A stretch of 9,862 nt of DNA from Holophagaceae bacterium UBA706 (GTDB lineage: Bacteria; Acidobacteriota; Holophagae; Holophagales; Holophagaceae): contig DBME01000376.1 in NCBI GenBank assembly GCA_002298155.1, positions 186 to 10,047 on the forward strand, in the 5' to 3' direction. The position numbers and the translations under genes were made by a program. The notes under the pieces are model-generated. The model had not been told where the DNA came from, made no database searches, and worked only from the letters and a program-made list of their open reading frames with translations. Below, piece after piece: positions 1-7,948 of this stretch. Each line of letters opens with the position of its first letter. Within the stretch, counting starts at the first letter, position 1.

Positions 1-2052
<2,052 letters not shown>

Positions 2053-2093
2053 TCCTATTCCCAGCGTCTAGGCGCCGGGATTGCATGTCACAG

Positions 2094-2174
2094 CCCCCTC
2101 CTGGGGGTGAGGTCGCCTGAGATCCCCGGATCGAGACCTCCTGATACCGAGCCGAAGGGGGGGGAAACCCTCCC
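2094..2174 (+). terminator. Hairpin cluster downstream of fusA, possible terminator or 3' end
   Basis: Three successive inverted repeats lie 41 to 122 nt after the fusA stop. The first is CCCCC (2094-2098) with GGGGG (2103-2107), loop TCCT. The second is GAGGTC (2109-2114) with GACCTC (2135-2140), enclosing GATC/GATC (2121-2124, 2129-2132). The third is a G-run (2157-2164) that can pair with CCCTCCC (2168-2174) through an AAA loop and one G-U pair. None is followed by a T-run, so they are not textbook intrinsic terminators; they could stabilise the fusA 3' end or assist termination. The pairing is seen in the sequence; the function is inferred. Confidence 0.35.
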
Positions 2175-2193
2175 TGAAGCCTTGAAAATCAAA

Positions 2194-2221
2194 AAAAGCC
2201 ATTGCGAAAACGATGGCTTTT
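2194..2221 (+). promoter_or_regulatory. Perfect 9-bp inverted repeat overlapping the rpsJ promoter candidate
   Basis: AAAAGCCAT (2194-2202) is repeated in inverted form as ATGGCTTTT (2213-2221), separated by 10 nt that can add a CG/CG pair around AAAA. As RNA on the + strand it makes a hairpin followed by only four T and then GC, a weak terminator for fusA. Read on the - strand it is followed by seven T. The right arm fills the spacer and the left arm touches the -35 of the promoter candidate at 2202-2229, so it could equally be an operator-like site. Confidence 0.5.
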
Positions 2222-2229
2222 GCTATTCT
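2202..2229 (+). promoter_or_regulatory. Candidate sigma70-type promoter for the S10 cluster
   Basis: TTGCGA at 2202-2207 (four of six matches to TTGACA) is followed by a 16-nt spacer and TATTCT at 2224-2229 (four of six matches to TATAAT), preceded by TTGC. It stands in the only AT-rich stretch of the fusA-rpsJ gap, about 93 nt upstream of the rpsJ start, and would give a leader of roughly 85 nt. Position, spacing and local base composition all support a promoter; the start site is not shown by the sequence. Confidence 0.6.
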
Positions 2230-2238
2230 GATTGGCCC

Positions 2239-2309
2239 TGTCCCTGTCATCGGGACAACAAAACCCATGGGCGGTCAGCGCCCCACGTCTATGGACGGTA
2301 CACCCGTCC
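2239..2309 (+). promoter_or_regulatory. Structured rpsJ (S10 operon) mRNA leader with three hairpins
   Basis: Downstream of the promoter candidate three perfect stems follow one another: TGTCCC (2239-2244) with GGGACA (2252-2257); GGGCG (2269-2273) with CGCCC (2279-2283); and GGACGG (2293-2298) with CCGTCC (2304-2309). The last ends 4 nt before the GGAG ribosome binding site at 2314-2317. In Escherichia coli the S10 leader is bound by L4, which represses the operon; that leader is longer and differs in sequence, so a similar role here is only inferred from location and structure. Confidence 0.45.
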
Positions 2310-2322
2310 CACTGGAGTGAAG

Positions 2323-2649
2323 ATGAAAGATAATATTCGCATCCGTCTGCGAGCCTTCGACCACCGTCTGCTGGACCAGTCCACCCGTGAAATCGTGGAC
2401 ACGGCCAAGCGCACTGGGGCCCAGGTTGCGGGGCCCATCCCCCTTCCGACCCGCACGTCGAAGTACACGGTCAACCGCTCTCCCCACGTCGACAAGAAGA
2501 GCCGCGACCAGTTCGAGATCCGCACCCACAAGCGGCTCCTGGACATCCTCAACCCCACGCAGAACACCGTGGACACCCTCATGCGCCTGGACCTCCCGGC
2601 GGGTGTGGATGTGGAGATCAAGGTGTTCAGCCGTCAGGGCAACCGGTAA
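2323..2649 (+). CDS. rpsJ: 30S ribosomal protein S10
   Basis: S10 belongs to the head of the small subunit and, with NusB, also takes part in transcription antitermination. The 108 residues are slightly more than the usual 100-105. The family pattern is clear: an N-terminal strand ([14 protein letters not shown]), the motif GPIPLPTR at about 37-44, the extended loop [20 protein letters not shown] at about 46-65, RTHKRLLDI at 67-75 and the C-terminal strand VDVEIKV. The start is the ATG at 2323, with GGAG 5 nt upstream at 2314-2317; the frame is open further upstream, but that extension is not S10-like and crosses the promoter region. It is the first gene of the S10 cluster, 15 nt before rplC. 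Confidence 0.98.
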   Translation: MKDNIRIRLRAFDHRLLDQSTREIVDTAKRTGAQVAGPIPLPTRTSKYTVNRSPHVDKKSRDQFEIRTHKRLLDILNPTQNTVDTLMRLDLPAGVDVEIKVFSRQGNR

Positions 2650-2664
2650 GGGAGGATGAGGATA

Positions 2665-3291
2665 ATGACCAAGGGAATCATCGGCAAGAAGCTGGGCATG
2701 ACCCAGATCTTCAACGAAAAGGGACAGATCGTCCCCGTTACCGTCATCCAGGCTGGCCCCTGTGTCGTGGTGATGCGCAAGACCGTGGCCAGGGATGGCT
2801 ACGAGGCCGTGCAGGTGGGCTTCGTGGATCCCCAGGGCGGCAAGCGCGCCTCCAAGCCTGAGAAGGGCCACTGCGAGAAGCACGGGGTCGCCCCCGTCCG
2901 CGTTCTTCGCGAGCTCAAGGTCGACGCCACCGACACCCTCAAGGAAGGCGATTCGATCCTCGCCGGCCAGTTCGAGGGCGGCGCCAAGGTGCACGTCACC
3001 GGCATCAGCAAGGGCAAGGGCTTCGCGGGCGTCATGAAGCGGCACCACTTCAAGGGTGGTCGCGCGACCCACGGCTCCATGTTCCACCGCGCCCCCGGTT
3101 CCATCGGTGGCAGCTCCTACCCCTCCCGTGTGTGGCCCGGTATGCGCATGGGCGGCCACATGGGCGCCGAGCAGGTCACCGTCCGGAATCTGGAAGTGGC
3201 CCGCGTGGACGCCGAGAACAACCTGCTGCTCATCAAAGGCGCCGTTCCCGGCCCCAAGGGCGGCTACGTCGTGATCAAGCAGGAGGCGTAA
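2665..3291 (+). CDS. rplC: 50S ribosomal protein L3
   Basis: L3 is an early-assembling large-subunit protein that binds the 3' part of 23S rRNA and sends an extension toward the peptidyl transferase centre. The 208 residues match the family length (about 209). It starts MTKGIIGKKLGMTQIF; the centre has GISKGKGFAGVMKRHHF (113-129) and the extension RATHGSMFHRAPGSIGG (133-149), followed by GHMGAEQVTV and LLLIKGAVPGPKGG. An in-frame ATG at 2656 is rejected as start because the SD (GGGAGG, 2650-2655) would touch it; the ATG at 2665 is 9 nt from that SD and gives the canonical N-terminus. The tip reads GSIGGSS where E. coli has GSIGQNQ with the PrmB-methylated glutamine, so that modification site is absent. 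Confidence 0.97.
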   Translation: MTKGIIGKKLGMTQIFNEKGQIVPVTVIQAGPCVVVMRKTVARDGYEAVQVGFVDPQGGKRASKPEKGHCEKHGVAPVRVLRELKVDATDTLKEGDSILAGQFEGGAKVHVTGISKGKGFAGVMKRHHFKGGRATHGSMFHRAPGSIGGSSYPSRVWPGMRMGGHMGAEQVTVRNLEVARVDAENNLLLIKGAVPGPKGGYVVIKQEA

Positions 3292-3292
3292 G

Positions 3293-3922
3293 ATGGCGGT
3301 CTTCACTCACCCCGTCGTGAATCTGGACAACAAGCAGGTCGGCACCGTCGAGCTCCTCGCCGAAGTCTTCAAGCTTGAAGAGATCAACAACCACCTGATC
3401 TGGGAATCCGTGCGGCACCACCTGGCCCGTCGCCGGGCTGGCACCGCCAAGACCAAGGACAAGTCCGAGGTCTCCGGCTCCGGTCGCAAGCTCTGGAAGC
3501 AGAAGGGCACCGGTCGCGCCCGCGTCGGTTCCATCCGCTCCATCCTGTGGAAGGGCGGCGGCACGGCCCACGGCCCGAACCCCCGCTGCTACGACTACGC
3601 GTTCCCGAAGCGCGCCCGGCGTTCCGCCCTGCGCAACGCCCTCTCCGCCAAGTTCGCCTCCGGCCAGGTCCTGGTCGTGGAGAACTGGGCTGTGGATTCC
3701 CACAAGACCAAGGCCCTCATCGCCACCCTGACCCATCTGGGCGTGGACGGTTCGGCCCTGCTCGTGGGCACCTCGGAGAAGGCCACCCTGGCCGCCGGCA
3801 ACAACCCCAAGCTCGCCACCATCGAGAGCCTGGGCGTCAACGTCTATGACCTTCTGAAGTTCGACCAGGTTGTCTTCTCCAAGGAAGCCATCCTGGCCCT
3901 CCAGGAAGTGGTGAAGCCATGA
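3293..3922 (+). CDS. rplD: 50S ribosomal protein L4
   Basis: L4 binds domain I of 23S rRNA; its long loop reaches the wall of the peptide exit tunnel. In several bacteria free L4 also represses its own S10 operon. The 209 residues are a normal length. The tunnel loop is recognisable as SGSGRKLWKQKGTGRARVGS (61-80), followed by RSILWKGGGTAHGPNPR and PKRARRSALRNALSAKF, all family signatures. The C-terminal half carries the globular end with a VNVYDLLKFDQVVFSKEA segment. The start at 3293 follows the rplC stop by 1 nt and uses AGGAGG at 3281-3286, inside the rplC coding end, so translation is probably coupled. The stop overlaps the rplW start by 4 nt. Confidence 0.97.
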   Translation: MAVFTHPVVNLDNKQVGTVELLAEVFKLEEINNHLIWESVRHHLARRRAGTAKTKDKSEVSGSGRKLWKQKGTGRARVGSIRSILWKGGGTAHGPNPRCYDYAFPKRARRSALRNALSAKFASGQVLVVENWAVDSHKTKALIATLTHLGVDGSALLVGTSEKATLAAGNNPKLATIESLGVNVYDLLKFDQVVFSKEAILALQEVVKP

Positions 3923-4194
3923 CCAAGATTTTCGAAGTGATCCGCAAGCCCCTCCTCACCGAGAAGGGACAGATCCTGCGCGAAGCCAACATCCAGGTCT
4001 TCGAAGTGGCCGTCTGGGCCTCCAAGCACCAGATCAAGGAAGCGGCTGAACTGCTGCTCCAGGCCAAGGTCAAGTCCATCCGCACCGTGCGCATGCCCGC
4101 CAAGAGCAAGCGCCTCGGCCGTTGGATGGGGACCACGGGATCCAAGAAGAAGGCCTACATCGAGCTCGGTGAATCCACCGCGGCTGCGGAGTAG
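3919..4194 (+). CDS. rplW: 50S ribosomal protein L23
   Basis: L23 sits at the mouth of the peptide exit tunnel, where in other bacteria it docks trigger factor and the signal recognition particle. The 91 residues fit the family (about 92-100). Visible features are IRKPLLTEKGQIL near the N-terminus (8-20), the strand-helix FEVAVWASKHQIKEAAELL (28-46), and the basic loop KSIRTVRMPAKSKRLGRW (52-69) ending in KKAYIEL. The start ATG overlaps the rplD stop as ATGA, and the nearest SD-like sequence (AGGA at 3903-3906) is far, so initiation probably relies on coupling to rplD. It is followed by an unusually long gap of 73 nt before rplB. Confidence 0.96.
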   Translation: MTKIFEVIRKPLLTEKGQILREANIQVFEVAVWASKHQIKEAAELLLQAKVKSIRTVRMPAKSKRLGRWMGTTGSKKKAYIELGESTAAAE

Positions 4195-4210
4195 GGCCAA
4201 CCAACCACTC

Positions 4211-4244
4211 GCCGGACGGACAAGCAGTGCCACTATCGTCCGGC
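4211..4244 (+). promoter_or_regulatory. Hairpin in the rplW-rplB gap
   Basis: GCCGGACG (4211-4218) and CGTCCGGC (4237-4244) form a perfect 8-bp stem with an 18-nt loop. CATTTTG follows, then the rplB ribosome binding site. Four T are few for an intrinsic terminator, and rplB clearly belongs to the same cluster. Partial attenuation, an RNA processing site or a protein-binding site are all possible. The pairing is seen; the role is inferred. Confidence 0.45.
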
Positions 4245-4267
4245 CATTTTGAGGCATGAGGATAATC

Positions 4268-5089
4268 ATGAGCATCAAGCTGCTCAAGCCCACGACCCCC
4301 GGTCAGCGCGGCATGTCCAAGCAGGGATTCGAGGAGATCACCACTGATACTCCCGAGCGCTCCCTTCTGGCCAAGCGCAACCGCTCCGGCGGCCGCTCCA
4401 ACACGGGCCGCATCACCACCCGCCACATCGGCGGCGGTCACAAGAAGCGGTACCGCATCATCGACTTCAAGCGCAACAAGGCTGACGTTCCGGCCCGGGT
4501 CGCCACCATCGAGTACGACCCCAACCGCACCGCCCGCATCGCGCTCCTGATCTACGCCGACGGCGAGAAGCGCTACATTCTGGCCCCCGACGGCCTGGAA
4601 GTGGGCCGCACCGTCCTCTCCGGCAAGAACGCGGACATCCTGGTGGGCAACACCCTGCCCCTCAAGAACATCCCGCTCGGCACCGAAGTGCACAACATCG
4701 AGCTGAAGCCCGGCAAGGGCGGCCAGATCGCCCGCGCCGCCGGCACCTTCGCCCAGCTCGTGGCCAAGGACGCCGAATACGCTCAGCTGCGCATGCCCTC
4801 CGGTGAGATCCGCAAGATCCACCTCGAGTGCTCCGCCACCATCGGCAAGGTCGGCAACCTGCAGCACGAGAACGTCGCCCTGGGCAAGGCCGGCCGCAAG
4901 ATCTGGCTGGGCATCCGCCCGACGGTCCGCGGTGTCGTCATGAACCCGGTGGATCACCCCCACGGCGGCGGCGAAGGCCGCACCTCCGGCGGCCGTCACC
5001 CTGTGACGCCCTGGGGTCAGCCCACCCGCGGCTACAAGACGCGCTCCAACAAGCGCACCACCAAATTCATCGTCAAGCGGATCAACTAG
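4268..5089 (+). CDS. rplB: 50S ribosomal protein L2
   Basis: L2 is one of the largest and most conserved large-subunit proteins; it supports subunit joining and the peptidyl transferase centre. The 273 residues are the usual length. Family signatures are [20 protein letters not shown] (41-60), [11 protein letters not shown] (61-71), [12 protein letters not shown] (83-94), and the C-terminal stretch [13 protein letters not shown] (225-237) with His230 and His232, then PVTPWG and [13 protein letters not shown]. An ATG at 4256 is in frame but only 1 nt from a GAGG; the ATG at 4268 has GAGG at 4258-4261, 6 nt away, and gives the normal [14 protein letters not shown] start. It follows a 73-nt gap after rplW and precedes rpsS by 11 nt. 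Confidence 0.97.
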   Translation: MSIKLLKPTTPGQRGMSKQGFEEITTDTPERSLLAKRNRSGGRSNTGRITTRHIGGGHKKRYRIIDFKRNKADVPARVATIEYDPNRTARIALLIYADGEKRYILAPDGLEVGRTVLSGKNADILVGNTLPLKNIPLGTEVHNIELKPGKGGQIARAAGTFAQLVAKDAEYAQLRMPSGEIRKIHLECSATIGKVGNLQHENVALGKAGRKIWLGIRPTVRGVVMNPVDHPHGGGEGRTSGGRHPVTPWGQPTRGYKTRSNKRTTKFIVKRIN

Positions 5090-5100
5090 GAGGGGTATTC

Positions 5101-5385
5101 ATGGCTCGTTCGCTAAAAAAAGGTCCGTTCATCGATGCCCACCTCCAGAAGAAGGTGGACACTGCCCAGCAGGTCAACGACAAGCGGGTCATCAAGACCT
5201 GGTCCCGTCGTTCCACCGTGGTCCCTTCGATGATCGGTCTCACCATCGCCGTGCACAACGGCAACAAGTTCATCCCTGTCTACGTCACCGACAACATGGT
5301 GGGCCACAAGCTGGGGGAGTTCTCCCTGACCCGCACCTTCAGGGGCCACGCCGGCAAGTCCGACGCCAAGGCCAAGGGGAAGTAA
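5101..5385 (+). CDS. rpsS: 30S ribosomal protein S19
   Basis: S19 lies in the head of the small subunit next to S13 and contacts the subunit bridge region and A-site tRNA. The 94 residues match the family. It starts [15 protein letters not shown], the signature N-terminus, and continues with [40 protein letters not shown] and [11 protein letters not shown]. The start is the ATG at 5101, with AGGAGGGG at 5088-5095 overlapping the rplB stop. Codons 5-7 read CTA AAA AAA, with seven A in a row, unusual in this GC-rich gene set where AAG is favoured. The next gene, rplV, starts 1 nt after the stop. Confidence 0.97.
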   Translation: MARSLKKGPFIDAHLQKKVDTAQQVNDKRVIKTWSRRSTVVPSMIGLTIAVHNGNKFIPVYVTDNMVGHKLGEFSLTRTFRGHAGKSDAKAKGK

Positions 5386-5386
5386 G

Positions 5387-5734
5387 ATGACGACCATCGT
5401 TTCCAGCGCCACGCTCCGGCACCTCCGCGGCTCCGCCCAGAAGGCCCGGCTCGTGATCGACCTCATCCGGGGCAAGAAGGTCGGCGAAGCCCAGTGGGTC
5501 CTCGCCTCCACCAAGAAGTACGCCGCCGGGCACATCAAGAAGATCCTGGATTCCGCCGTGGCCAACGCCATCGACAAGGATCCCGCCGTCAATCCCGACG
5601 ATCTCTTCGTCAAGAGCGCCTTCGTGGACGAGGGCTTCCGCATGAAGCGCGTCCGCCCCGCCCCCATGGGCCGGGCCTACCGCGTGCAGAAGCGCACCTG
5701 CCACATCACGCTCCAACTCGGTCGGGAGGAATAA
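5387..5734 (+). CDS. rplV: 50S ribosomal protein L22
   Basis: L22 touches all six domains of 23S rRNA; its beta-hairpin lines the narrow part of the exit tunnel beside L4, where changes give macrolide resistance in other bacteria. The 115 residues are typical (about 110-115). Seen are the N-terminal helix region LRGSAQKARLVIDLIRGKKV (13-32), the helix AAGHIKKILDSAVANA (46-61), and the tunnel hairpin RMKRVRPAPMGRAYRVQKRT (85-104), closing with CHITLQL. The start follows the rpsS stop by 1 nt, with AAGGGG at 5374-5379 in the rpsS end as SD. No resistance-like insertion or deletion is apparent in the hairpin. Confidence 0.96.
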   Translation: MTTIVSSATLRHLRGSAQKARLVIDLIRGKKVGEAQWVLASTKKYAAGHIKKILDSAVANAIDKDPAVNPDDLFVKSAFVDEGFRMKRVRPAPMGRAYRVQKRTCHITLQLGREE

Positions 5735-5737
5735 ACC

Positions 5738-6385
5738 ATGGGTCAGAAAGTCCATCCGTACGGCTTCCGTATCGTCCACAACAAGAACTGGCACTCCAAG
5801 TGGTTCAGCAAGCGTGAATACGCGACCCTGCTCCACGAGGACCTCAAGCTCCGCAAGGAACTGAAGAAGCAGCTCCACGGCCTGAACGCCATGGTGTCCA
5901 AGATCGACATCGAGCGCGCCGCCGACAAGGTCACCGTGCGCATCTTCACGGCCCGCCCCGGCATCGTCATCGGCCGCAAGGGCGCCGAGATCGACAAGCT
6001 GCGCGAGGACCTGCAGGCCAAGCTCAAGCGCCCCGTGAGCGTCGACATCCAGGAGATCAAGAAGCCTGAGATCGATGCCCAGCTGGTCGCCGAGGGCGTC
6101 GCCCAGCAGCTGGAACGCCGTATCGCGTTCCGCCGCGCCATGCGCAAGGCCGAGGAAGCCGCCATCCGCTTCGGCGCCAAGGGCTTCAAGATCAAGGTCT
6201 CCGGTCGTCTTAACGGTGCCGAGATCGCCCGCACCGAGGACTATCTCTCCGGCCAGATGCCCCTCCAGACGATCAGGGCCAACGTTGACTACGGCTTTGC
6301 CGAGGCCAACACCACCTACGGCATCATCGGGGTCAAGGTGTGGGTCAACCTCGCCGAAGCCGCCGTCGAAACCGTGAAGCGCTGA
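5738..6385 (+). CDS. rpsC: 30S ribosomal protein S3
   Basis: S3 forms part of the mRNA entry channel on the small-subunit head and contributes to ribosomal helicase activity with S4 and S5. The 215 residues are within the family range (E. coli has 233; the C-terminal tail is shorter here). The N-terminus [12 protein letters not shown] is canonical. A KH-type RNA-binding domain carries [18 protein letters not shown] with the GRKG loop at 79-82. The C-terminal domain includes [33 protein letters not shown] and [20 protein letters not shown]. The start is the ATG at 5738 with GGGAGGA at 5724-5730; 3 nt separate it from the rplV stop. Confidence 0.98.
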   Translation: MGQKVHPYGFRIVHNKNWHSKWFSKREYATLLHEDLKLRKELKKQLHGLNAMVSKIDIERAADKVTVRIFTARPGIVIGRKGAEIDKLREDLQAKLKRPVSVDIQEIKKPEIDAQLVAEGVAQQLERRIAFRRAMRKAEEAAIRFGAKGFKIKVSGRLNGAEIARTEDYLSGQMPLQTIRANVDYGFAEANTTYGIIGVKVWVNLAEAAVETVKR

Positions 6386-6395
6386 GGTAACAGCC

Positions 6396-6815
6396 ATGTT
6401 GATGCCAAACAAAGTGAAGCACCGCAAAGTCCAGAAGGGCCGGACCACCGGCGTCTCGACCCGCGGCAACGATCTCTCCTTTGGCGACTACGGACTCAAG
6501 GCTCTCGAGCACTGCTGGCTCACCAACCGGCAGATCGAAGCCGCCCGTATCGCCATGACCCGCCACATCAAGCGCGGCGGGCGCATCTGGATCCGGATCT
6601 TCCCCGACCGGCCCACCACCAGCAAGCCCGCTGAAACCCGCATGGGTTCCGGCAAGGGCGCGCCCGATGGCTGGGTCGCCGTGATCCGCCCCGGTCGCAT
6701 CCTGTTCGAGATGGAAGGCGTGGACGAGGCCACCGCCAAGGACGCCCTCCGCCTGGCGCAGATGAAGCTCTCCGTGGCCACCGAGTTCGTCTCCAGAACC
6801 CCCCCGGAAGAATGA
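6396..6815 (+). CDS. rplP: 50S ribosomal protein L16
   Basis: L16 binds 23S rRNA near the A site and helps position aminoacyl-tRNA; it assembles late. The 139 residues are close to the usual 136-144. Signatures are [15 protein letters not shown] (1-15), [20 protein letters not shown] (29-48), [20 protein letters not shown] (50-69) and [12 protein letters not shown] (77-88); Arg82 corresponds to the arginine hydroxylated in E. coli L16. Two in-frame ATGs lie at 6396 and 6402; the first is chosen because the Met-Leu-x-Pro start is conserved and GAGG at 6384-6387 is 8 nt upstream. The gap to rpsC is 10 nt, and rpmC follows after 10 nt. Confidence 0.97.
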   Translation: MLMPNKVKHRKVQKGRTTGVSTRGNDLSFGDYGLKALEHCWLTNRQIEAARIAMTRHIKRGGRIWIRIFPDRPTTSKPAETRMGSGKGAPDGWVAVIRPGRILFEMEGVDEATAKDALRLAQMKLSVATEFVSRTPPEE

Positions 6816-6825
6816 GGAGATTGAG

Positions 6826-7029
6826 ATGAACAAGAAGAATCCATTCAGCGAACTGGCCGGCAAGAGCATCGAGGAACTGGCGCAGCTTGAGGCCGACCTG
6901 GCCGCCAAGCGGTTCACCCTCCGCTTCCAGCACGCCGTGGGTCAGGTGGAGAACACCGCCGAGATCCGCAAGACGCGCCGCGAGCTGGCCCGCGTCAAGA
7001 CCGCCCTCAAGTCCAAGCTGGCCCAGTGA
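6826..7029 (+). CDS. rpmC: 50S ribosomal protein L29
   Basis: L29 is a small two-helix protein beside L23 at the exit tunnel mouth. The 67 residues match the family (about 63-70). The pattern is typical: a first helix with SIEELAQLEADLAAKRFTLR (14-33), the turn FQHAVGQVENTAEIRK (34-49), and the second helix RRELARVKTALKSKL. The start at 6826 has GAGGAG at 6814-6819 overlapping the rplP stop. It lies between rplP and rpsQ, its standard place. The N-terminal MNKKNPFSELAGK is a little longer than in the shortest homologues. Confidence 0.95.
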   Translation: MNKKNPFSELAGKSIEELAQLEADLAAKRFTLRFQHAVGQVENTAEIRKTRRELARVKTALKSKLAQ

Positions 7030-7037
7030 GGTAGCCC

Positions 7038-7295
7038 ATGAGCCTAGAACATAAGATGATTCGCAGTGGCGTAGTGGTCTCCAACAAGGCCGACAAGACC
7101 GTGGTGGTCAAGGTGGAGCGCAAGTTCCAGCACCCCCTCTACAGTCGGACGGTTAAGCAGACCACGAAATTCATGGCTCACGACGAAACCAACGCCTGCC
7201 AGATCGGCGACGTGGTCAAGATCGTGGAGTCCCGTCCCCTTTCCAAGCGCAAGCGCTGGATGGTCCTCGAGATCACCCAGAAGGCTGGCGAGTAA
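7038..7295 (+). CDS. rpsQ: 30S ribosomal protein S17
   Basis: S17 is an early-binding OB-fold protein of the small-subunit body that contacts 16S rRNA helices 7 and 11. The 85 residues match the family. The conserved core is visible: [18 protein letters not shown] (11-28), [19 protein letters not shown] (32-50), [20 protein letters not shown] (54-73) and a final WMVLEI strand. The start at 7038 has GAGG at 7028-7031, overlapping the rpmC stop, with 8 nt between the genes. It is the last gene of the classical S10 operon; here rplN follows after only 9 nt with no terminator or promoter, so the S10 and spc groups look joined. Confidence 0.97.
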   Translation: MSLEHKMIRSGVVVSNKADKTVVVKVERKFQHPLYSRTVKQTTKFMAHDETNACQIGDVVKIVESRPLSKRKRWMVLEITQKAGE

Positions 7296-7304
7296 GGAGC
7301 CGAT

Positions 7305-7673
7305 ATGATTCAGATGGGATCCATGCTTACCGTCGCCGATAACTCCGGCGCAAAGAAGATTTGCTGCATCCTGCCCCTGGGCGGCGGTGTCGGCAAGACC
7401 GCCCAGCTGGGCGATGTCATCACCGCCTCCGTCAAGGAAGCCATCCCCGGTGGGACCGTGAAGAAGAAGGCCGTCGTCCAGGCCGTCATCGTCCGCCAGC
7501 GCAAGGCTTTCCGTCGCAAGGACGGTTCCTATATCCGCTTCGACGAGAACGCCGCCGTCATCATCAAGAAGGATGGCGAGCCGGTCGGGACCCGCGTCTT
7601 CGGGCCCGTCGCCCGTGAGCTGCGCGAGCGGAAGTACATGAAGATCGTTTCCCTCGCCCCTGAGGTGCTCTAA
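7305..7673 (+). CDS. rplN: 50S ribosomal protein L14 with unusual glycine-rich loop
   Basis: L14 is a beta-barrel protein at the subunit interface that takes part in bridges with 16S rRNA and is the docking site of the silencing factor RsfS in other bacteria. The 122 residues are exactly the usual length. Signatures are [16 protein letters not shown] (7-22), [35 protein letters not shown] and [13 protein letters not shown], ending [11 protein letters not shown]. Residues 25-33 read LGGGVGKTA where the family normally has a basic stretch such as LGGS-x-RRYA. The start at 7305 has AAGGAG at 7294-7299. The stop TAA shares its last A with the rplX ATG (TAATG), which suggests coupled translation. 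Confidence 0.97.
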   Translation: MIQMGSMLTVADNSGAKKICCILPLGGGVGKTAQLGDVITASVKEAIPGGTVKKKAVVQAVIVRQRKAFRRKDGSYIRFDENAAVIIKKDGEPVGTRVFGPVARELRERKYMKIVSLAPEVL

Positions 7674-7948
7674 TGGATAAGCCGGTCAAGATGAAGCTCA
7701 AGAAGGGCGACGAAGTCGTCGTCATCGCGGGCAAGGAAAAGGGCAAGCGCGGCGAGATCTCCAAGGTCCAGCCCGCCACCAACAAGGTGGTCATCGCTGG
7801 CCTGAACATGGTCAAGAAGGCCACCAAGCCCAACCAGCAGACCGGTGAGGGCGGCGGCCTGATCTCCAAGGAAGCCCCCATCCACGCGTCCAACGTGATG
7901 CTCGTGGACAAGGCGACCCAGAAGCCCACCCGCAAGCGGGCCGAGTAG
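7673..7948 (+). CDS. rplX: 50S ribosomal protein L24, short C-terminus
   Basis: L24 is an assembly initiator that binds the 5' end of 23S rRNA and later sits near the tunnel exit. Visible are the KOW motif region LKKGDEVVVIAGKEKGKRGE (9-28), the strand NKVVIAGLNMVKKATKPNQQ (37-56), GGLISKEAPIHASNVMLVD (61-79) and the end KPTRKRAE. With 91 residues it is shorter than most homologues (about 101-110): it stops where relatives continue with roughly 20 residues of the RVG-x-DGKKVR type. Other frames after the stop do not restore that tail, so a simple frameshift is unlikely. The start overlaps the rplN stop by 1 nt, with GAGG at 7662-7665. A 193-nt structured gap follows. Confidence 0.95.
   Translation: MDKPVKMKLKKGDEVVVIAGKEKGKRGEISKVQPATNKVVIAGLNMVKKATKPNQQTGEGGGLISKEAPIHASNVMLVDKATQKPTRKRAE

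Noticed and set aside
2107..2322. In-frame upstream extension of rpsJ by 72 codons
   Set aside because: It crosses the promoter candidate and hairpins, is unlike S10, and the ATG at 2323 has a good SD and gives the family N-terminus.
2275..3306. A 343-codon open frame on the - strand across rpsJ and rplC
   Set aside because: Same explanation as other antisense frames; there is no family resemblance.
4070..4999. A 309-codon open frame on the - strand across rplW and rplB
   Set aside because: Antisense shadow of two conserved genes, with no independent SD or domain evidence.
5339..6469. A 376-codon open frame on the - strand across rplV and rpsC
   Set aside because: Shadow of conserved + strand genes; the composition is dominated by Leu, Gly, Asp, Val and Ala as expected from reading GC-rich codons backward.
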